From assembly GCA_027490995.1 (NCBI GenBank), contig JAIXWY010000008.1:85363-149362 (forward strand): a DNA stretch of 64,000 bases, written 5' to 3'. Positions within the stretch are counted from its first letter, which is position 1. Each line of letters opens with the position of its first letter. The translations under genes and the position numbers were made by a program. Source of the stretch: Opitutaceae bacterium. GTDB lineage: Bacteria > Verrucomicrobiota > Verrucomicrobiia > Opitutales > Opitutaceae. Below, one piece after another: positions 35,781 through 45,123 of the stretch. Below the pieces are notes generated by a model. That model saw nothing but the letters and a program-made list of their open reading frames with translations. It was not told the DNA's origin and ran no database searches.

Positions 35781-38693
35781 GTGTCCGAAGCTCCTGCGTC
35801 TCCGTCGTCCGCCGTGCCTTCCCCGGGCATTTACCTGCGCGTGCTGCCGTGGGGGGAGATGCTCCCGCAGGCGGCGGCCGGCTGGTTGGCGGCGGGCTGG
35901 ACGGCGACACAGCCGTTGGACTTGTCCGAGTGGCTGGTGATCGTGCCGACGCGGCAGGCGGGTCGTCGGCTGCGCGAGTCGCTGGCGTGGTGGGCGGATC
36001 AAAAGGGCCAGGCGGTCTTTCCTCCGCGCGTGGTGGCTCCCGACGGACTGACCTCGCTGTTGCTTCCGCCGGTCCGCGGTGACTACCCCGAGGCGACGCG
36101 GGCGGAGCAGGCGCTGGCGTGGATTGAGGCCCTGCAGGAGCTGGAATGGGAGCGCTTTCCGGACGTCTTTCCCTTGGCGCCCCCGACGCGTTCCTTCAGT
36201 TGGGCACGTGGGCTCGCCGCGCGCCTGATGCTCTTGCAGACCACGCTGGCGGAGTCCGGACTGCGTATGGCGGAGGTGGCGCACGTTGCTGGTGGACGTT
36301 CGGAGGTGTTTCCCGAGGAAGCTCGGTGGCGGCAACTCGGTGAGCTGGAGCAGGCGGTGGATCGTCGACTCGCCGCCCGGCAACGACAGGCTCCCCAAGC
36401 GGCGCTTGCGGCCGGAGCCTCGGCTGAGGCCGTGCTTCCTTCTGGCATCCGGCGCGTGGCGGTGATGGCCACGCCGGACCTCGCGCCCTTCGCGACTCGG
36501 CTCCTTCAGAGCCTCAGCACGCGAGTCCCGGTGGAGATCGTGGTCTTTGCGCCGGAGGCGGCGGCTGAAACCGCCGCGAGCCTCTTTGATCCCTGGGGTC
36601 GACCGCGACCAGAGACCTGGGTGGCACGCCCGCTCGACTGGCCGGATTTCGCCGAGCGCGTGCAGCTGTGTGCGGATGCCACGATGCAGGCGGCGCGGAT
36701 GGTGGATCGAGTCCGGCTTTACCCGCGGCCTGAGGGGCACATCGCTCTCGGGATTGCCGATCCTGACGTCCTGGGTGCCCTGGAACCGGCGCTGAAGCGG
36801 GCCGGCATCACCTCTTACAATCCTGCCGGCCGTGCGCGTCGCCGGGACGGCCTGTACGCACTCCTCAATGCGCTGGCCGGGTTTGCGCGCGGGGCGGACT
36901 GGGAAGCCACCACGACGCTCCTGCGGTGCCCGGATGTCCTTGCGTGGCTTGAGACGGAGGGACGAGCGGAAAGTGGCGCGGAGTTCTCGGCGGTGACGCT
37001 GCTGGAGCAGATCGACGCGTTGGAGTCCGATCATTTGCCACCGGATCTTGCCGCGGCGCAGCATTGCGCGAGTGCGCAGCGACCGGACGGAGAGTATCGG
37101 AGGCCCCGTGACGCCGCGCTGGCCGCGCTCCGCTCCCTGGAAGGCCTGCGGAAACGGCTCGTGGCCGGCTCGTTTCCGGAGAATGCGACGGACGTGCTCC
37201 AGACGCTCTTCGCGGCGCGGAGCATCGAGACGGACTCGGAATGGTTTGCGTCGGCGGCGGCATGGACGGAGACGGCGCGCGAGGTTGGCCGGGCCCTTGA
37301 GGCCTTCGACGGCGCGGCGCGCACCCTGGGTGATGCGTGGGAGTTTGCGCTGGCGCAGTTTGGGGAGCGTACCTGCTTTGATCGGAAACGTGACGGCGCG
37401 CTGGAATTGAACGGATGGATCGAGCTGTTGTGGGAAGATGCCCCGCACCTCGTGGTGGCTGGCCTCAACGAGAAGCAGGTCCCGGAGACGATCGTCGGTG
37501 ATGCCTTCCTCCCCGAGAAACTGCGGGAGCGCATCGGCCTGCGTACCAACGCGCAGCGCTTCGCCCGCGATGCCTACCTCCTGGAGGCGCTCGCGGCGCC
37601 GCGTGCGGGATCGCGCGGCCGGCTCGAACTGCTGGTCGGAAAAGTTTCCGCCGACGGCGAGCCCCAGCGCCCCTCGCGACTGCTCCTGCGCTGCCGCGAT
37701 GCCGAACTGCCCGGACGGATCGAGCGGTTGTTCGACGAAATTCGCGCCCCGCAGGCCAGCCTGCCCTGGACTCGGGCCTGGCGCCTGACCCCGCCACCGC
37801 CGGTGTGGACGCCGCGCCTATCGGTGACGGCCTTTCGTGACTGGTTGGCCTGCCCGTTCCGCTTCCGATTGCGCAGGGTTCACCGGATGCGTCCGGTCGC
37901 GCTCGATAAGGCTGAATTGGATGCTCCCGGCTTCGGCAATCTTGTACACCTCGCGTTGCGCGCATTGGGCGAGCCCGATTGCCGCGACTGCACGGATCCC
38001 CGGCGGTTGGCGGACGCCTTGCTGGCGCGATTCGAGACGGCGGTCCGCTCGTTGCATGGAGATCGCCTTACGTTGCCGCTGCTGGTGCAATTCGAGTCAG
38101 CCCGCCAGCGTCTCCGTGCGGCGGCGGAGCAGCAGGCTGAGCAGCGCCGGCAGGGCTGGGTGATCGACAAGATCGAGCACGACATTGCGCTCAAGATTGA
38201 CCGCATCAGCGTCACTGGCTCGGTCGACCGCATTGAGCGCAACGAGCACGACGGGCGGGTGCGCGTGATTGATTACAAGACCTCGGACAAAGGAGATTCG
38301 CCGCGCAGCACCCACCTCCGTCGATTGGGTAAGGAAGACGATTGGCGCGAGCCGTGGCAGCGGGTGCCGGATGGCAGCAGTGAATTGATTTGGAAGGACC
38401 TGCAACTGCCGCTGTACCGGAGGGCGTTGTTGGCTGACTACGGCGCGGCGATCACCTGTGCTTACTTCACGCTGCCGAAGGCTGTGGGCGAGACTGCGAT
38501 CATGGAGTGGCCGGAACTGACGGGAGATTTGCAGGCGGCGGCGGATCGCTGTGCGGACGGCGTAGTAGAGGCGATTCTCGCCGGCCGATTCAGTCCGGTG
38601 GTGGAGCAGTCCGCAGATTGGGATGATTATGCGGAGCTGTTCCATCGCGGCGCGGCGGCGAGCCTGCAGGACGAAGGAGGGGCTTCCGCATGA
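35781..38693 (+). CDS. AddB-like PD-(D/E)XK nuclease subunit (970 aa)
   Basis: A 970-residue relative of the B subunit of AddAB-type helicase-nucleases, which process double-strand DNA ends for recombination. The N-terminal region has EWLVIVPTRQAGRRLRESLAWW but no Walker A, so the helicase half appears inactive as in other AddB proteins. The C-terminal nuclease carries RDWLACPFRFRLRR, FGNLVHLALRAL (His), TGSVDRIE (Asp) and RVIDYKTSDK (Asp-x-Lys). The start is GTG at 35781 with GGAGG five bases before it; an upstream TTG is possible. It overlaps the AddA-like gene by 4 bases. Confidence 0.88.
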   Translation: MSEAPASPSSAVPSPGIYLRVLPWGEMLPQAAAGWLAAGWTATQPLDLSEWLVIVPTRQAGRRLRESLAWWADQKGQAVFPPRVVAPDGLTSLLLPPVRGDYPEATRAEQALAWIEALQELEWERFPDVFPLAPPTRSFSWARGLAARLMLLQTTLAESGLRMAEVAHVAGGRSEVFPEEARWRQLGELEQAVDRRLAARQRQAPQAALAAGASAEAVLPSGIRRVAVMATPDLAPFATRLLQSLSTRVPVEIVVFAPEAAAETAASLFDPWGRPRPETWVARPLDWPDFAERVQLCADATMQAARMVDRVRLYPRPEGHIALGIADPDVLGALEPALKRAGITSYNPAGRARRRDGLYALLNALAGFARGADWEATTTLLRCPDVLAWLETEGRAESGAEFSAVTLLEQIDALESDHLPPDLAAAQHCASAQRPDGEYRRPRDAALAALRSLEGLRKRLVAGSFPENATDVLQTLFAARSIETDSEWFASAAAWTETAREVGRALEAFDGAARTLGDAWEFALAQFGERTCFDRKRDGALELNGWIELLWEDAPHLVVAGLNEKQVPETIVGDAFLPEKLRERIGLRTNAQRFARDAYLLEALAAPRAGSRGRLELLVGKVSADGEPQRPSRLLLRCRDAELPGRIERLFDEIRAPQASLPWTRAWRLTPPPPVWTPRLSVTAFRDWLACPFRFRLRRVHRMRPVALDKAELDAPGFGNLVHLALRALGEPDCRDCTDPRRLADALLARFETAVRSLHGDRLTLPLLVQFESARQRLRAAAEQQAEQRRQGWVIDKIEHDIALKIDRISVTGSVDRIERNEHDGRVRVIDYKTSDKGDSPRSTHLRRLGKEDDWREPWQRVPDGSSELIWKDLQLPLYRRALLADYGAAITCAYFTLPKAVGETAIMEWPELTGDLQAAADRCADGVVEAILAGRFSPVVEQSADWDDYAELFHRGAAASLQDEGGASA

Positions 38694-41600
38694 GGACGGT
38701 GGTCAATACGGCAATCCTGGCGTCGGCTGGCTCCGGCAAAACCTTCGCACTGACGAACCGCGTCGTCGCCTTGCTCGCCCTCGGCGCGCCGCCGGAGCGG
38801 ATCGTGGCGCTCACCTTCACGCGCAAGGCAGCGGGGGAGTTTTTCGACGAGATCCTCAAGAAGCTGGCGCACGCGGCGGCCAGTCCCAAGGAAGCGGAGA
38901 AGCTGGCCGACGCGATTGGCCAAACGGGGCTGGGCCCGGCGGACTTTCTTTGCCTGCTCCGCCGGGTGGTCGATGCGATGCCGCGGCTGAACCTCGGGAC
39001 GCTGGATAGCTTTTTCGCCCGGATTGTCCGTAGCTTTCCGCTCGAGCTTGGCCTCGGTGGAGACTTGGAAATCCTGCACGAGCATGCCGCGCAGCGCGAA
39101 CGTCGACGCGTCCTGCGCTCTCTTTTCACCGCGGCTGGCGAGCCGGATGAAGCGCAGCGTGAATTCATCGAGGCCTTCAAGCGTGCCACCTTCGGACTGG
39201 AAGAGAAGGGCTTAGCCGACCGTCTGGAGACCTACCTCAACGACTACGCCGGCATCTACCTCGCTGCTCCGCAGGTCGACGTGTGGGGAAATCCCGGGCG
39301 CATCTGGCCCGCTGGCTTCGGTCCCTTGCAGGCTACGCTTTCCCTCGCGGACGCGCTGACCGCGCTCCGGCGGCAGGTGGATGGGACGGCATCCCTGCGC
39401 GACGGGCAACGGACTCGCTTGGAGACCGTCATCGCCGATGCGACGGACTGGCGTCCTGGCGCCCCGCTTTCCCGGCCTCTGAACGACCTGCTCGAAAAAG
39501 TGGTCGCTCAGCTGGAAGAGCTGAGGGCGGGTCGTGGGCAGATCACGATCGACCGGGTCCGGTTCTCTCCGGACCCCGCGTTTGCGGCGGCGTTGGTGGC
39601 ATTCGCGGAGGCCATGATCGGCGCCGAATTCAAGCGGCGCCTTGAGACCACGAAGGGGCTTTTCGCCCTGCTCCGCACCTACGAGCAGCGCTACCACGAA
39701 GCGGTGCGGCGCAACGGTCGCATGACCTTCGCGGACGTCGAGCGGCTCCTGCGTCCGGATGCCGGCGGGCCCTTGCTGGAGTCGGGCCTGAGCGCGGCGG
39801 AGAGTGACGCCGGCGAGCGTAGGCTGGCGATTGATTGGCGGCTGGATGCGCAGTTTGATCACTGGCTGCTCGATGAATTTCAGGACACCAGTCACGGCCA
39901 GTGGACGGTGCTGCGGAACCTGATCGATGAAGTGGTTCAGGATCCCGAAGGGGCGCGATCGTTCTTCTACGTCGGGGACGTGAAGCAGGCGATTTATGCG
40001 TGGCGAGAGGGAGACTCGCGCCTGTTCCGCGAGATCCTCCAGCACTATAACCAGACGAATCCGGCGGCGATCGTGGAGCAGGAACTCAACGCCTCCTGGC
40101 GATCGGGTCCGGCGGTGATTGCAGCGGTGAACCGCGTTTTCAGCGACCATGGCGCGTTGAGTCAGGTCATGTCGGGCGGGGCGGTGACCACCTGGTCGCA
40201 AGAGTGGCGTACGCACACGTCGGCACGACCCTCCCTGAAGGGCGTGGTGGAGTGGCGTCTGGCGGAAGACCAGGAGGGGCGTTTCGCTGAGACCCTCCGA
40301 ATCTTGCAGGAGACGGACGCGCTGGGTCGTGGGCTGAGTGTGGCGGTACTGGTCGAGAAGAACGATACGGGCAGTGCCTTAGCGGATTATCTGCGCCGGC
40401 AGGGCGGGTTGCCGGCGGTTGCGGAAAGCGATCTGACGGTGTGTACGGACAATCCCTTCACGTCGGTCCTCCTCGCGATGTTGCGGGCAGCGGCGCACCC
40501 CGGTGACACCCTGGCGTGGGGGCACGTCTGCATGACCCCGTTGGGGGCGGTGCTGGCGGAGCAAGGTGTCACCACCCCTGAAACGCTCACGCGGCGACTG
40601 CTGCGGGAGATTCATGCCCACGGCTTCGCGGCGACGTTGGAACATTGGATTGAGGCGTTGGCGGCGCGACTCGACCCAGCGGACGCGTTCAGCCGACTGC
40701 GGGGGAGGCAGCTGGTGGAAGCGGCGCGAGACTTTGATGAATTGGCGAGTCGGGATGTGGTCGAGTTCCTCCAGTATGCCGCCCGCTATAAAGTGCGGGA
40801 TGCGGATACCGCGGCGGTGGTGCGGGTCCTGACGATTCACAAGGCGAAGGGCTTGGGCTTTGACCTGGTGATTCTTCCCGATTTGGAAGGCGGCTTTGGT
40901 GCGCGGCGCGCGTCGTTGGCGGTGAAGAAGGCTCCGGACCGCAGCGTATCGTGGATCCTGGAGGTGCCGAACAAGGTTTTTGCTGACCGCGATCCCGTGC
41001 TGACGCAGTACAAGGAGGAAGCGGATGCGCAGTCGGCCTATGAGGCCCTCTGTAAACTGTATGTGGCGATGACCCGGGCCAAGCGGGCTATGTACCTTGT
41101 GACGGAGCCGGTGGCGGACGGGTCCCAGAGCCGAAGTTTTCCTAGGTTACTACGGGAGACCTTGGGTGAAGGTTATACTGAGGGGGATGCCTGCTGGTAT
41201 GAAGCGCTGCGGCCTGAGCCGTCCGCGATCCCGAGCGATCTCGTGGTGAAAGTGGAAGCGCCGCCGGCCCCGGCGCGTTTGCCGGCGCGGACGCCCTCGG
41301 GTACGGAGCGCAGTGTGTTGAACGGAGCGCAGGTGTTCGCGCTGTCGGCGACGGCAGGGGCGGAGTGGGGAACGGCCGTCCATGCCTTGCTCGCGGAAAT
41401 CGCGTGGCGGCGCCCCGGTGACGGTGTGGTGGCGTCGGAACTTTGGGCGCAGGCGGATGCGGCGGTACGGGCGGAGGCGCAGGCGTGCCTCGAGGCGTCG
41501 GCTCTGGAGCAGGTCTTTGCCCGACCGTCCGAAGGCGTCGGTGAGTCGGAGTTATGGCGCGAGCGTGCCTTCGAAGTGGTGCTCGATGGCCACTGGATCA

Positions 41601-41845
41601 CCGGAATTTGCGACCGAGTGGTCATCGTGCGGGAGCCGGGTGGGGTGGCGCGGCGGGCGTGGGTGTGGGACTTCAAGACCGACCGGGTGGGGGATCGCGC
41701 CGGCGCGGTTCGGGCGGCGGAGCGCTATGCTGAGCAGTTGAGACTCTACCGCCGGGTCGTCGCGAAACTCACGGGATTGGCGGAAAAGGACGTCCATTGC
41801 GGGCTTGTTTTCACCCGGATTCGCGAGTGGGTTCCGGTGGGCTGA
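38690..41845 (+). CDS. AddA-like UvrD-family helicase/nuclease (1051 aa)
   Basis: An SF1A helicase joined to a C-terminal PD-(D/E)XK nuclease. Helicase motifs in order: LASAGSGKTFALTNR (I), ALTFTRKAAGEF (Ia), LLDEFQDTSHGQW (II), YVGDVKQAIYAWREGD (III), NASWRSGPAVI (IV), VLTIHKAKGLGFDLVILPD (V), KLYVAMTRAKRAMYL (VI). The nuclease has WGTAVHALLAEI, ICDRVVIV and WVWDFKTDR with His, Asp and Asp-x-Lys. With the coupled upstream gene it should form a DNA-end resection complex. All catalytic motifs look intact. Confidence 0.93.
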   Translation: MRTVVNTAILASAGSGKTFALTNRVVALLALGAPPERIVALTFTRKAAGEFFDEILKKLAHAAASPKEAEKLADAIGQTGLGPADFLCLLRRVVDAMPRLNLGTLDSFFARIVRSFPLELGLGGDLEILHEHAAQRERRRVLRSLFTAAGEPDEAQREFIEAFKRATFGLEEKGLADRLETYLNDYAGIYLAAPQVDVWGNPGRIWPAGFGPLQATLSLADALTALRRQVDGTASLRDGQRTRLETVIADATDWRPGAPLSRPLNDLLEKVVAQLEELRAGRGQITIDRVRFSPDPAFAAALVAFAEAMIGAEFKRRLETTKGLFALLRTYEQRYHEAVRRNGRMTFADVERLLRPDAGGPLLESGLSAAESDAGERRLAIDWRLDAQFDHWLLDEFQDTSHGQWTVLRNLIDEVVQDPEGARSFFYVGDVKQAIYAWREGDSRLFREILQHYNQTNPAAIVEQELNASWRSGPAVIAAVNRVFSDHGALSQVMSGGAVTTWSQEWRTHTSARPSLKGVVEWRLAEDQEGRFAETLRILQETDALGRGLSVAVLVEKNDTGSALADYLRRQGGLPAVAESDLTVCTDNPFTSVLLAMLRAAAHPGDTLAWGHVCMTPLGAVLAEQGVTTPETLTRRLLREIHAHGFAATLEHWIEALAARLDPADAFSRLRGRQLVEAARDFDELASRDVVEFLQYAARYKVRDADTAAVVRVLTIHKAKGLGFDLVILPDLEGGFGARRASLAVKKAPDRSVSWILEVPNKVFADRDPVLTQYKEEADAQSAYEALCKLYVAMTRAKRAMYLVTEPVADGSQSRSFPRLLRETLGEGYTEGDACWYEALRPEPSAIPSDLVVKVEAPPAPARLPARTPSGTERSVLNGAQVFALSATAGAEWGTAVHALLAEIAWRRPGDGVVASELWAQADAAVRAEAQACLEASALEQVFARPSEGVGESELWRERAFEVVLDGHWITGICDRVVIVREPGGVARRAWVWDFKTDRVGDRAGAVRAAERYAEQLRLYRRVVAKLTGLAEKDVHCGLVFTRIREWVPVG

Positions 41846-41919
41846 TTCAGGCCCTTGGGAAAATGAGCTTTACAGCGGAGGCGCGGCACGGCACCTCTTG
41901 ACGTTCCAATTCTCACACC

Positions 41920-42021
41920 ATGGGCAACCTGAAGAAGAAGCGTCGTCTGAAGATGAACAAGCACAAGCGCAGGAAGCGCTTGAAGTCGAATCGTCATAAG
42001 AAGCGCACTTGGCAGAAGTAA
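41920..42021 (+). CDS. AURKAIP1/COX24 domain-containing small basic protein (33 aa)
   Basis: An ORF of 33 residues, of which more than half are Lys or Arg: it starts [20 protein letters not shown] and ends RHKKRTWQK. This is the AURKAIP1/COX24 pattern (KMxKHKxxKRxKxxRxKKR), known in bacteria as a ribosome-associated bS22-like protein and in mitochondria as mS38. It is expected on the small ribosomal subunit. It lies 74 bp after the AddA-like gene and is closed by two tandem terminators, as expected for an independently and highly expressed gene. Confidence 0.9.
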   Translation: MGNLKKKRRLKMNKHKRRKRLKSNRHKKRTWQK

Positions 42022-42022
42022 A

Positions 42023-42065
42023 CACGGCGGACCGCCTTTGCGGCGTCCTCGTGGCCCTTTTTTTT
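42023..42065 (+). terminator. First terminator after the small basic protein gene
   Basis: A stem formed by CACG/CGTG and inner GGAC/GTCC arms (42023-42053) is followed by GCCC and eight T (42058-42065). It begins two bases after the stop codon. Confidence 0.65.
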
Positions 42066-42067
42066 CG

Positions 42068-42096
42068 AACCCGCCGCTTTATCGCGGCGGGTTTTT
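42068..42096 (+). terminator. Second, perfect terminator hairpin
   Basis: A perfect 10-bp stem, AACCCGCCGC at 42068-42077 and GCGGCGGGTT at 42084-42093, with a 6-base loop and a T-run directly after it. It backs up the preceding terminator and separates the small-protein gene from the pilM operon. Confidence 0.9.
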
Positions 42097-42346
42097 CGTT
42101 TTTTTCACAGCGCGGAGAACGCTGTGTTTTCGCGAATTAATGTAATTGCGATGCTTTTCATATAAAGCCTTATCAATCAATAAGTTAATTTATTAATTCG
42201 CTTTAAGTCGATCGCAGAAGGCGTTTCTGGGTCGGGCTGGGGGGGTATCCTCAGGCGGGATGTGAGTCCTTCGTGGAGCGAGGGGGATGAAAACGGAGCC
42301 TAACCTTCGGGTTGCCCGTGCCGAATAGGGGTCCGGCGCCTTCTTC
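42097..42346 (+). promoter_or_regulatory. AT-rich leader region ahead of the pilM-like operon
   Basis: No gene is seen here. About 90 bases (42117-42205) are strikingly AT-rich compared with the rest of the window, with AATTAATGTAATT, CATATAAAGCC and GTTAATTTATTAATTC. A TATAAA lies at about 42159-42164, 18 bases after a TTAATG, and could be a promoter, but I cannot define the elements. Such an island ahead of the five-gene operon suggests an UP-element or a binding site for nucleoid proteins. Confidence 0.45.
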
Positions 42347-43390
42347 ATGCTCTTCTCCCAAAAGGCCAAAGGCTTCTTCGTCGATTACAACGAAAACGGC
42401 GTTTTCGTTGCGCGGACGAGCGCGCCCAAACCGCCCTTCGTGGTGGAGGAGATGCGTGAGGTGGCGAAGGACAATACCGCCGGCCTTGCGGAGGTGCTGA
42501 AGCAATTGCAGCCCAAGCGCTCCCGGTCGGGCTATGTCCACGCGACGGTGGGGATGCACTCTGAGAAGCGTTTTGTGCGCCGGGCGACCGTGGATCTGAA
42601 GCGCGTCAAGGAGGTCGGTTACCTCGACGAGGTGCTGCAGACGCAGTTTCGCATCGAGCCGGATAAATTTACGGCGGCGGCGCTTCGTCCGAATGACGGT
42701 GGGGAGTACGATGCGCCGAACGCCACGACCAAGGACGTGGTGCTGTGCGGCATCCCGTCCGACGAGATCGTGGCCTTTCAGGATGCGTTGCTCGCCCAGG
42801 GGATTTATCCGGATCGCTTGGAAATGACCTCCGTCTCCTGCCTTGGGGCGCTGGCAGACTACATTTCCTTCACGCGTTCGAAGGTTCCCACGCTCGTCCT
42901 CGAGTTGGGTTTCGATAGCACCCACTCCTTCATTCTGTCGCCCGCCGGCATCGAGGCATCGCGCCCATTCCCGATGGGGCTCTCCTCGATGATTCCGGTG
43001 GTACAGAAGGAACTCGGGTTGAAGGACGAGGATTCGGCCAAGCGACTTTTCTTCTCCAATACCTTCGATTTTACGGGGATGGGCGCTCAGCTAATCCAGC
43101 GCCTGATCCGTGAACTGCAGTCGTCGATCGGTTTTTACGAGGTGCAGACCGGGCTGACGATCGGCCAAATGGTCTGTATCCAGTTCCCGCCAAAGCTCGC
43201 TTGGATCGCCGATGTCGTCGCGAACGAGTTGGGGATCAAGATGCTCCAGCCCGACATGGTGACGTGGCTGAGCGCACGCGAGGTGACGCTTTCTGACTCG
43301 GTCCACGCCTATGCCGCCGACCCGCGCTGGCTTGGGGTACTTAGCCTGATGGTAAACTACGATGCCCACGCTTCCCAAACGAAAGCCTGA
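42347..43390 (+). CDS. pilM: PilM-like actin-fold assembly protein
   Basis: PilM is a cytoplasmic actin-like ATPase that connects to PilN in type IV pilus and type II secretion systems. This 347-residue protein shows the actin-fold pattern: KGFFVDYNENGVFVAR in the first phosphate-loop region, an acidic VLELGFDSTHSFIL in the second, and a PMGLSSMIPVVQKELGL segment. The gene order pilM-N-O-P-Q downstream, not sequence alone, carries the identification. It overlaps the next gene by 29 bases. Confidence 0.82.
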   Translation: MLFSQKAKGFFVDYNENGVFVARTSAPKPPFVVEEMREVAKDNTAGLAEVLKQLQPKRSRSGYVHATVGMHSEKRFVRRATVDLKRVKEVGYLDEVLQTQFRIEPDKFTAAALRPNDGGEYDAPNATTKDVVLCGIPSDEIVAFQDALLAQGIYPDRLEMTSVSCLGALADYISFTRSKVPTLVLELGFDSTHSFILSPAGIEASRPFPMGLSSMIPVVQKELGLKDEDSAKRLFFSNTFDFTGMGAQLIQRLIRELQSSIGFYEVQTGLTIGQMVCIQFPPKLAWIADVVANELGIKMLQPDMVTWLSAREVTLSDSVHAYAADPRWLGVLSLMVNYDAHASQTKA

Positions 43391-43994
43391 GAAGTCTCGT
43401 GCACCCTTGGTGCCGGCGTGGCACCCGAACTTCCGCAACTTCCAGCGGTTGCCCGACACGAAGCCGGTTCGCACGGTCTTTTTCATCAACGGCCTGGCGG
43501 TGGTTGTGGCGCTGAGTCTGCTTCTCTTTGTTGTTTATCAGGAGTATGCGTTACTGACGGTGAACCGGCAGATTGCCGATTTGGAAGCGCAGATTGAGCG
43601 CGACCAAAAGCTCAGCCGCCAGGCGGTGACGCTCTTCAAGCAGTTCCAGGAAGAGGAAAAGAAGATCCTCGATCTGGAGACTTTCCTGCGGAGACCGGTG
43701 GCGATGTCGGACCTCATGCTGGAAGTCGGTCGGACGCTGCCGAACCGCATCGCGTTGCGCAGTGTGTCCTACCGCGATACAGGGGTCATTATCCGCGGCA
43801 TGGTGCGGGGCGCGGGTGACCGCGCGAGCGGCGAGGTCGGGGCTTACGTCGAGCAATTGCGTCGTGACCGTGTGTTTGAGGGTTTGTTCGATAGCATTGC
43901 ACAAACGTCCCTTGCGCGAGACCCGCAGAGCGGGCGCATGACGTTTGAGTTGTTCCTCAAGTTCAAGAGCGCTCCGGCGCCCGCCGCCAAATGA
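43362..43994 (+). CDS. PilN-like inner-membrane protein
   Basis: A 210-residue bitopic protein: a basic cytoplasmic N-terminus of about 38 residues, a single helix (FFINGLAVVVALSLLLFVVY), a coiled-coil region at 65-105 and a ferredoxin-like periplasmic domain around 115-200. The N-terminal tail lacks an obvious INLLP motif, which PilN uses to bind PilM, so this is a divergent member identified by position and topology. It overlaps pilM by 29 bases and the next gene by 4. Confidence 0.72.
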   Translation: MPTLPKRKPEKSRAPLVPAWHPNFRNFQRLPDTKPVRTVFFINGLAVVVALSLLLFVVYQEYALLTVNRQIADLEAQIERDQKLSRQAVTLFKQFQEEEKKILDLETFLRRPVAMSDLMLEVGRTLPNRIALRSVSYRDTGVIIRGMVRGAGDRASGEVGAYVEQLRRDRVFEGLFDSIAQTSLARDPQSGRMTFELFLKFKSAPAPAAK

Positions 43995-44554
43995 GTCTCA
44001 AGACCGAAGATCTCGTCGCGGGAATCAAGAAGTACCCGATCATTGTTGTCTCGGTGGCCCTGTCGCTGGGTCTCGGGCTCTCGCGTTTGTACCGTCAGGA
44101 TGGACTTCCGGCCGCGACTGCGGTGCTGGAAGAGCGCACCACGGTCGGAAACCGCCTCAAGCTTAACGTGGTCAACTCCGCCCAGCTGGCTGACCAGCGG
44201 GCCGCCTTGGTCGCGGCCAACGCGGCGGTCTCCGCCCGATTGATCCGGCCCGCCGAGCTGGCGAACAACCAGCAGTTCTTCTACCGGATCGAGTCCGAGA
44301 CCGGAACGCGCTACAAGGACCTCAAGCAGCTTCCCCCAGTCCCGGCCGTCAAGGGAAGCACGACCTACGTCGCGGTCCCCTATAACCTGATCGTCGAGGG
44401 CAACTACGGCCAGTTGCTGAGTTACCTGCGACGTTTGGAAAATAGCGCTCCGTTCTGCCGGGTCTCCAGTGCGACGCTGACGCGCGAGTCCAATGATATC
44501 AACGACCCGATGGTCACGCTGACCCTCGCGATCGAGCTGCTCGGCCAACCCTGA
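43991..44554 (+). CDS. PilO-like inner-membrane protein
   Basis: A 187-residue bitopic protein with a short N-terminus, one helix (YPIIVVSVALSLGLGLSRLY), a helical linker and a periplasmic alpha/beta domain (residues 95-185) containing TYVAVPYNLIVEGNYGQLLSYLRRLENS, the region that in PilO/GspM proteins matches the ferredoxin-like core. It is translationally coupled to the PilN-like gene (ATGA overlap). It would sit with PilN in the inner-membrane alignment complex. Confidence 0.75.
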   Translation: MSLKTEDLVAGIKKYPIIVVSVALSLGLGLSRLYRQDGLPAATAVLEERTTVGNRLKLNVVNSAQLADQRAALVAANAAVSARLIRPAELANNQQFFYRIESETGTRYKDLKQLPPVPAVKGSTTYVAVPYNLIVEGNYGQLLSYLRRLENSAPFCRVSSATLTRESNDINDPMVTLTLAIELLGQP

Positions 44555-44556
44555 CC

Positions 44557-45123
44557 ATGCACGCGTTCACCCCCTCTTCGCCTTCGCGTAACGCCCGTCG
44601 CGGTCGGGTCGTCATCGTCTCGGTTCTGCTCGCGGGGCTGTGTTCCTCCGCATGGGCGCAGCGTAAATCCAATTCCGATCTCACGCCTCCGGCGCGGCGG
44701 ACGACAACGGTTGAACTGGCCGCGCGCCTCGCTGCCACGCCCGAGATTCCCCGTCTGCCAGCCAAATCCGTCAATCCGTTCAGCCCTGCTGGCTGGGACG
44801 CCCCGGATCCCGATGAGCAGCGCCTGGCCTCCGAGGCCGCGGAAAATGCCCGCCGGGCCGGCCTCGCGACCCAGTCCCGCCCCCAGCGTAATGCTTTCAC
44901 CTCCGTCGCGAACGCCATCCAGCCGTCCGGAGTCGTGCTGCTGGGAGGTCAACCGACGCTCCTCATCCGCGGCCGGCGCGTGCGCGTTGGCGACTCCCTG
45001 TCCGCCACGTTCGAGGGGCGCCCCTACACCGTTACGATCACGGCCATCACCCGCGATACTTTCACCCTCCGCATGAACGGAGAGGAACTTACCCGTCCCA
45101 TCAAAACAGGAACCAAACCATGA
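44557..45123 (+). CDS. PilP-position periplasmic protein (188 aa)
   Basis: A 188-residue protein with a signal-like segment (RVVIVSVLLAGLCSSAWAQRK), a Pro/Ala-rich unstructured middle and a small beta-domain at 125-185 (GVVLLGGQPTLLIRGRRVRVGDSLSATFEGRPYTVTI). This beta-domain resembles the HR domain of PilP/GspC that docks onto the secretin, but sequence similarity is too weak for certainty; position between PilO-like and secretin genes supports it. It overlaps the secretin gene by 4 bases. Confidence 0.65.
   Translation: MHAFTPSSPSRNARRGRVVIVSVLLAGLCSSAWAQRKSNSDLTPPARRTTTVELAARLAATPEIPRLPAKSVNPFSPAGWDAPDPDEQRLASEAAENARRAGLATQSRPQRNAFTSVANAIQPSGVVLLGGQPTLLIRGRRVRVGDSLSATFEGRPYTVTITAITRDTFTLRMNGEELTRPIKTGTKP

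Noticed and set aside
35346..37448. Minus-strand frame of 700 codons opposite the AddB-like gene
   Set aside because: Arg-rich low-complexity translation without motifs; antisense artefact of GC-rich codon usage.
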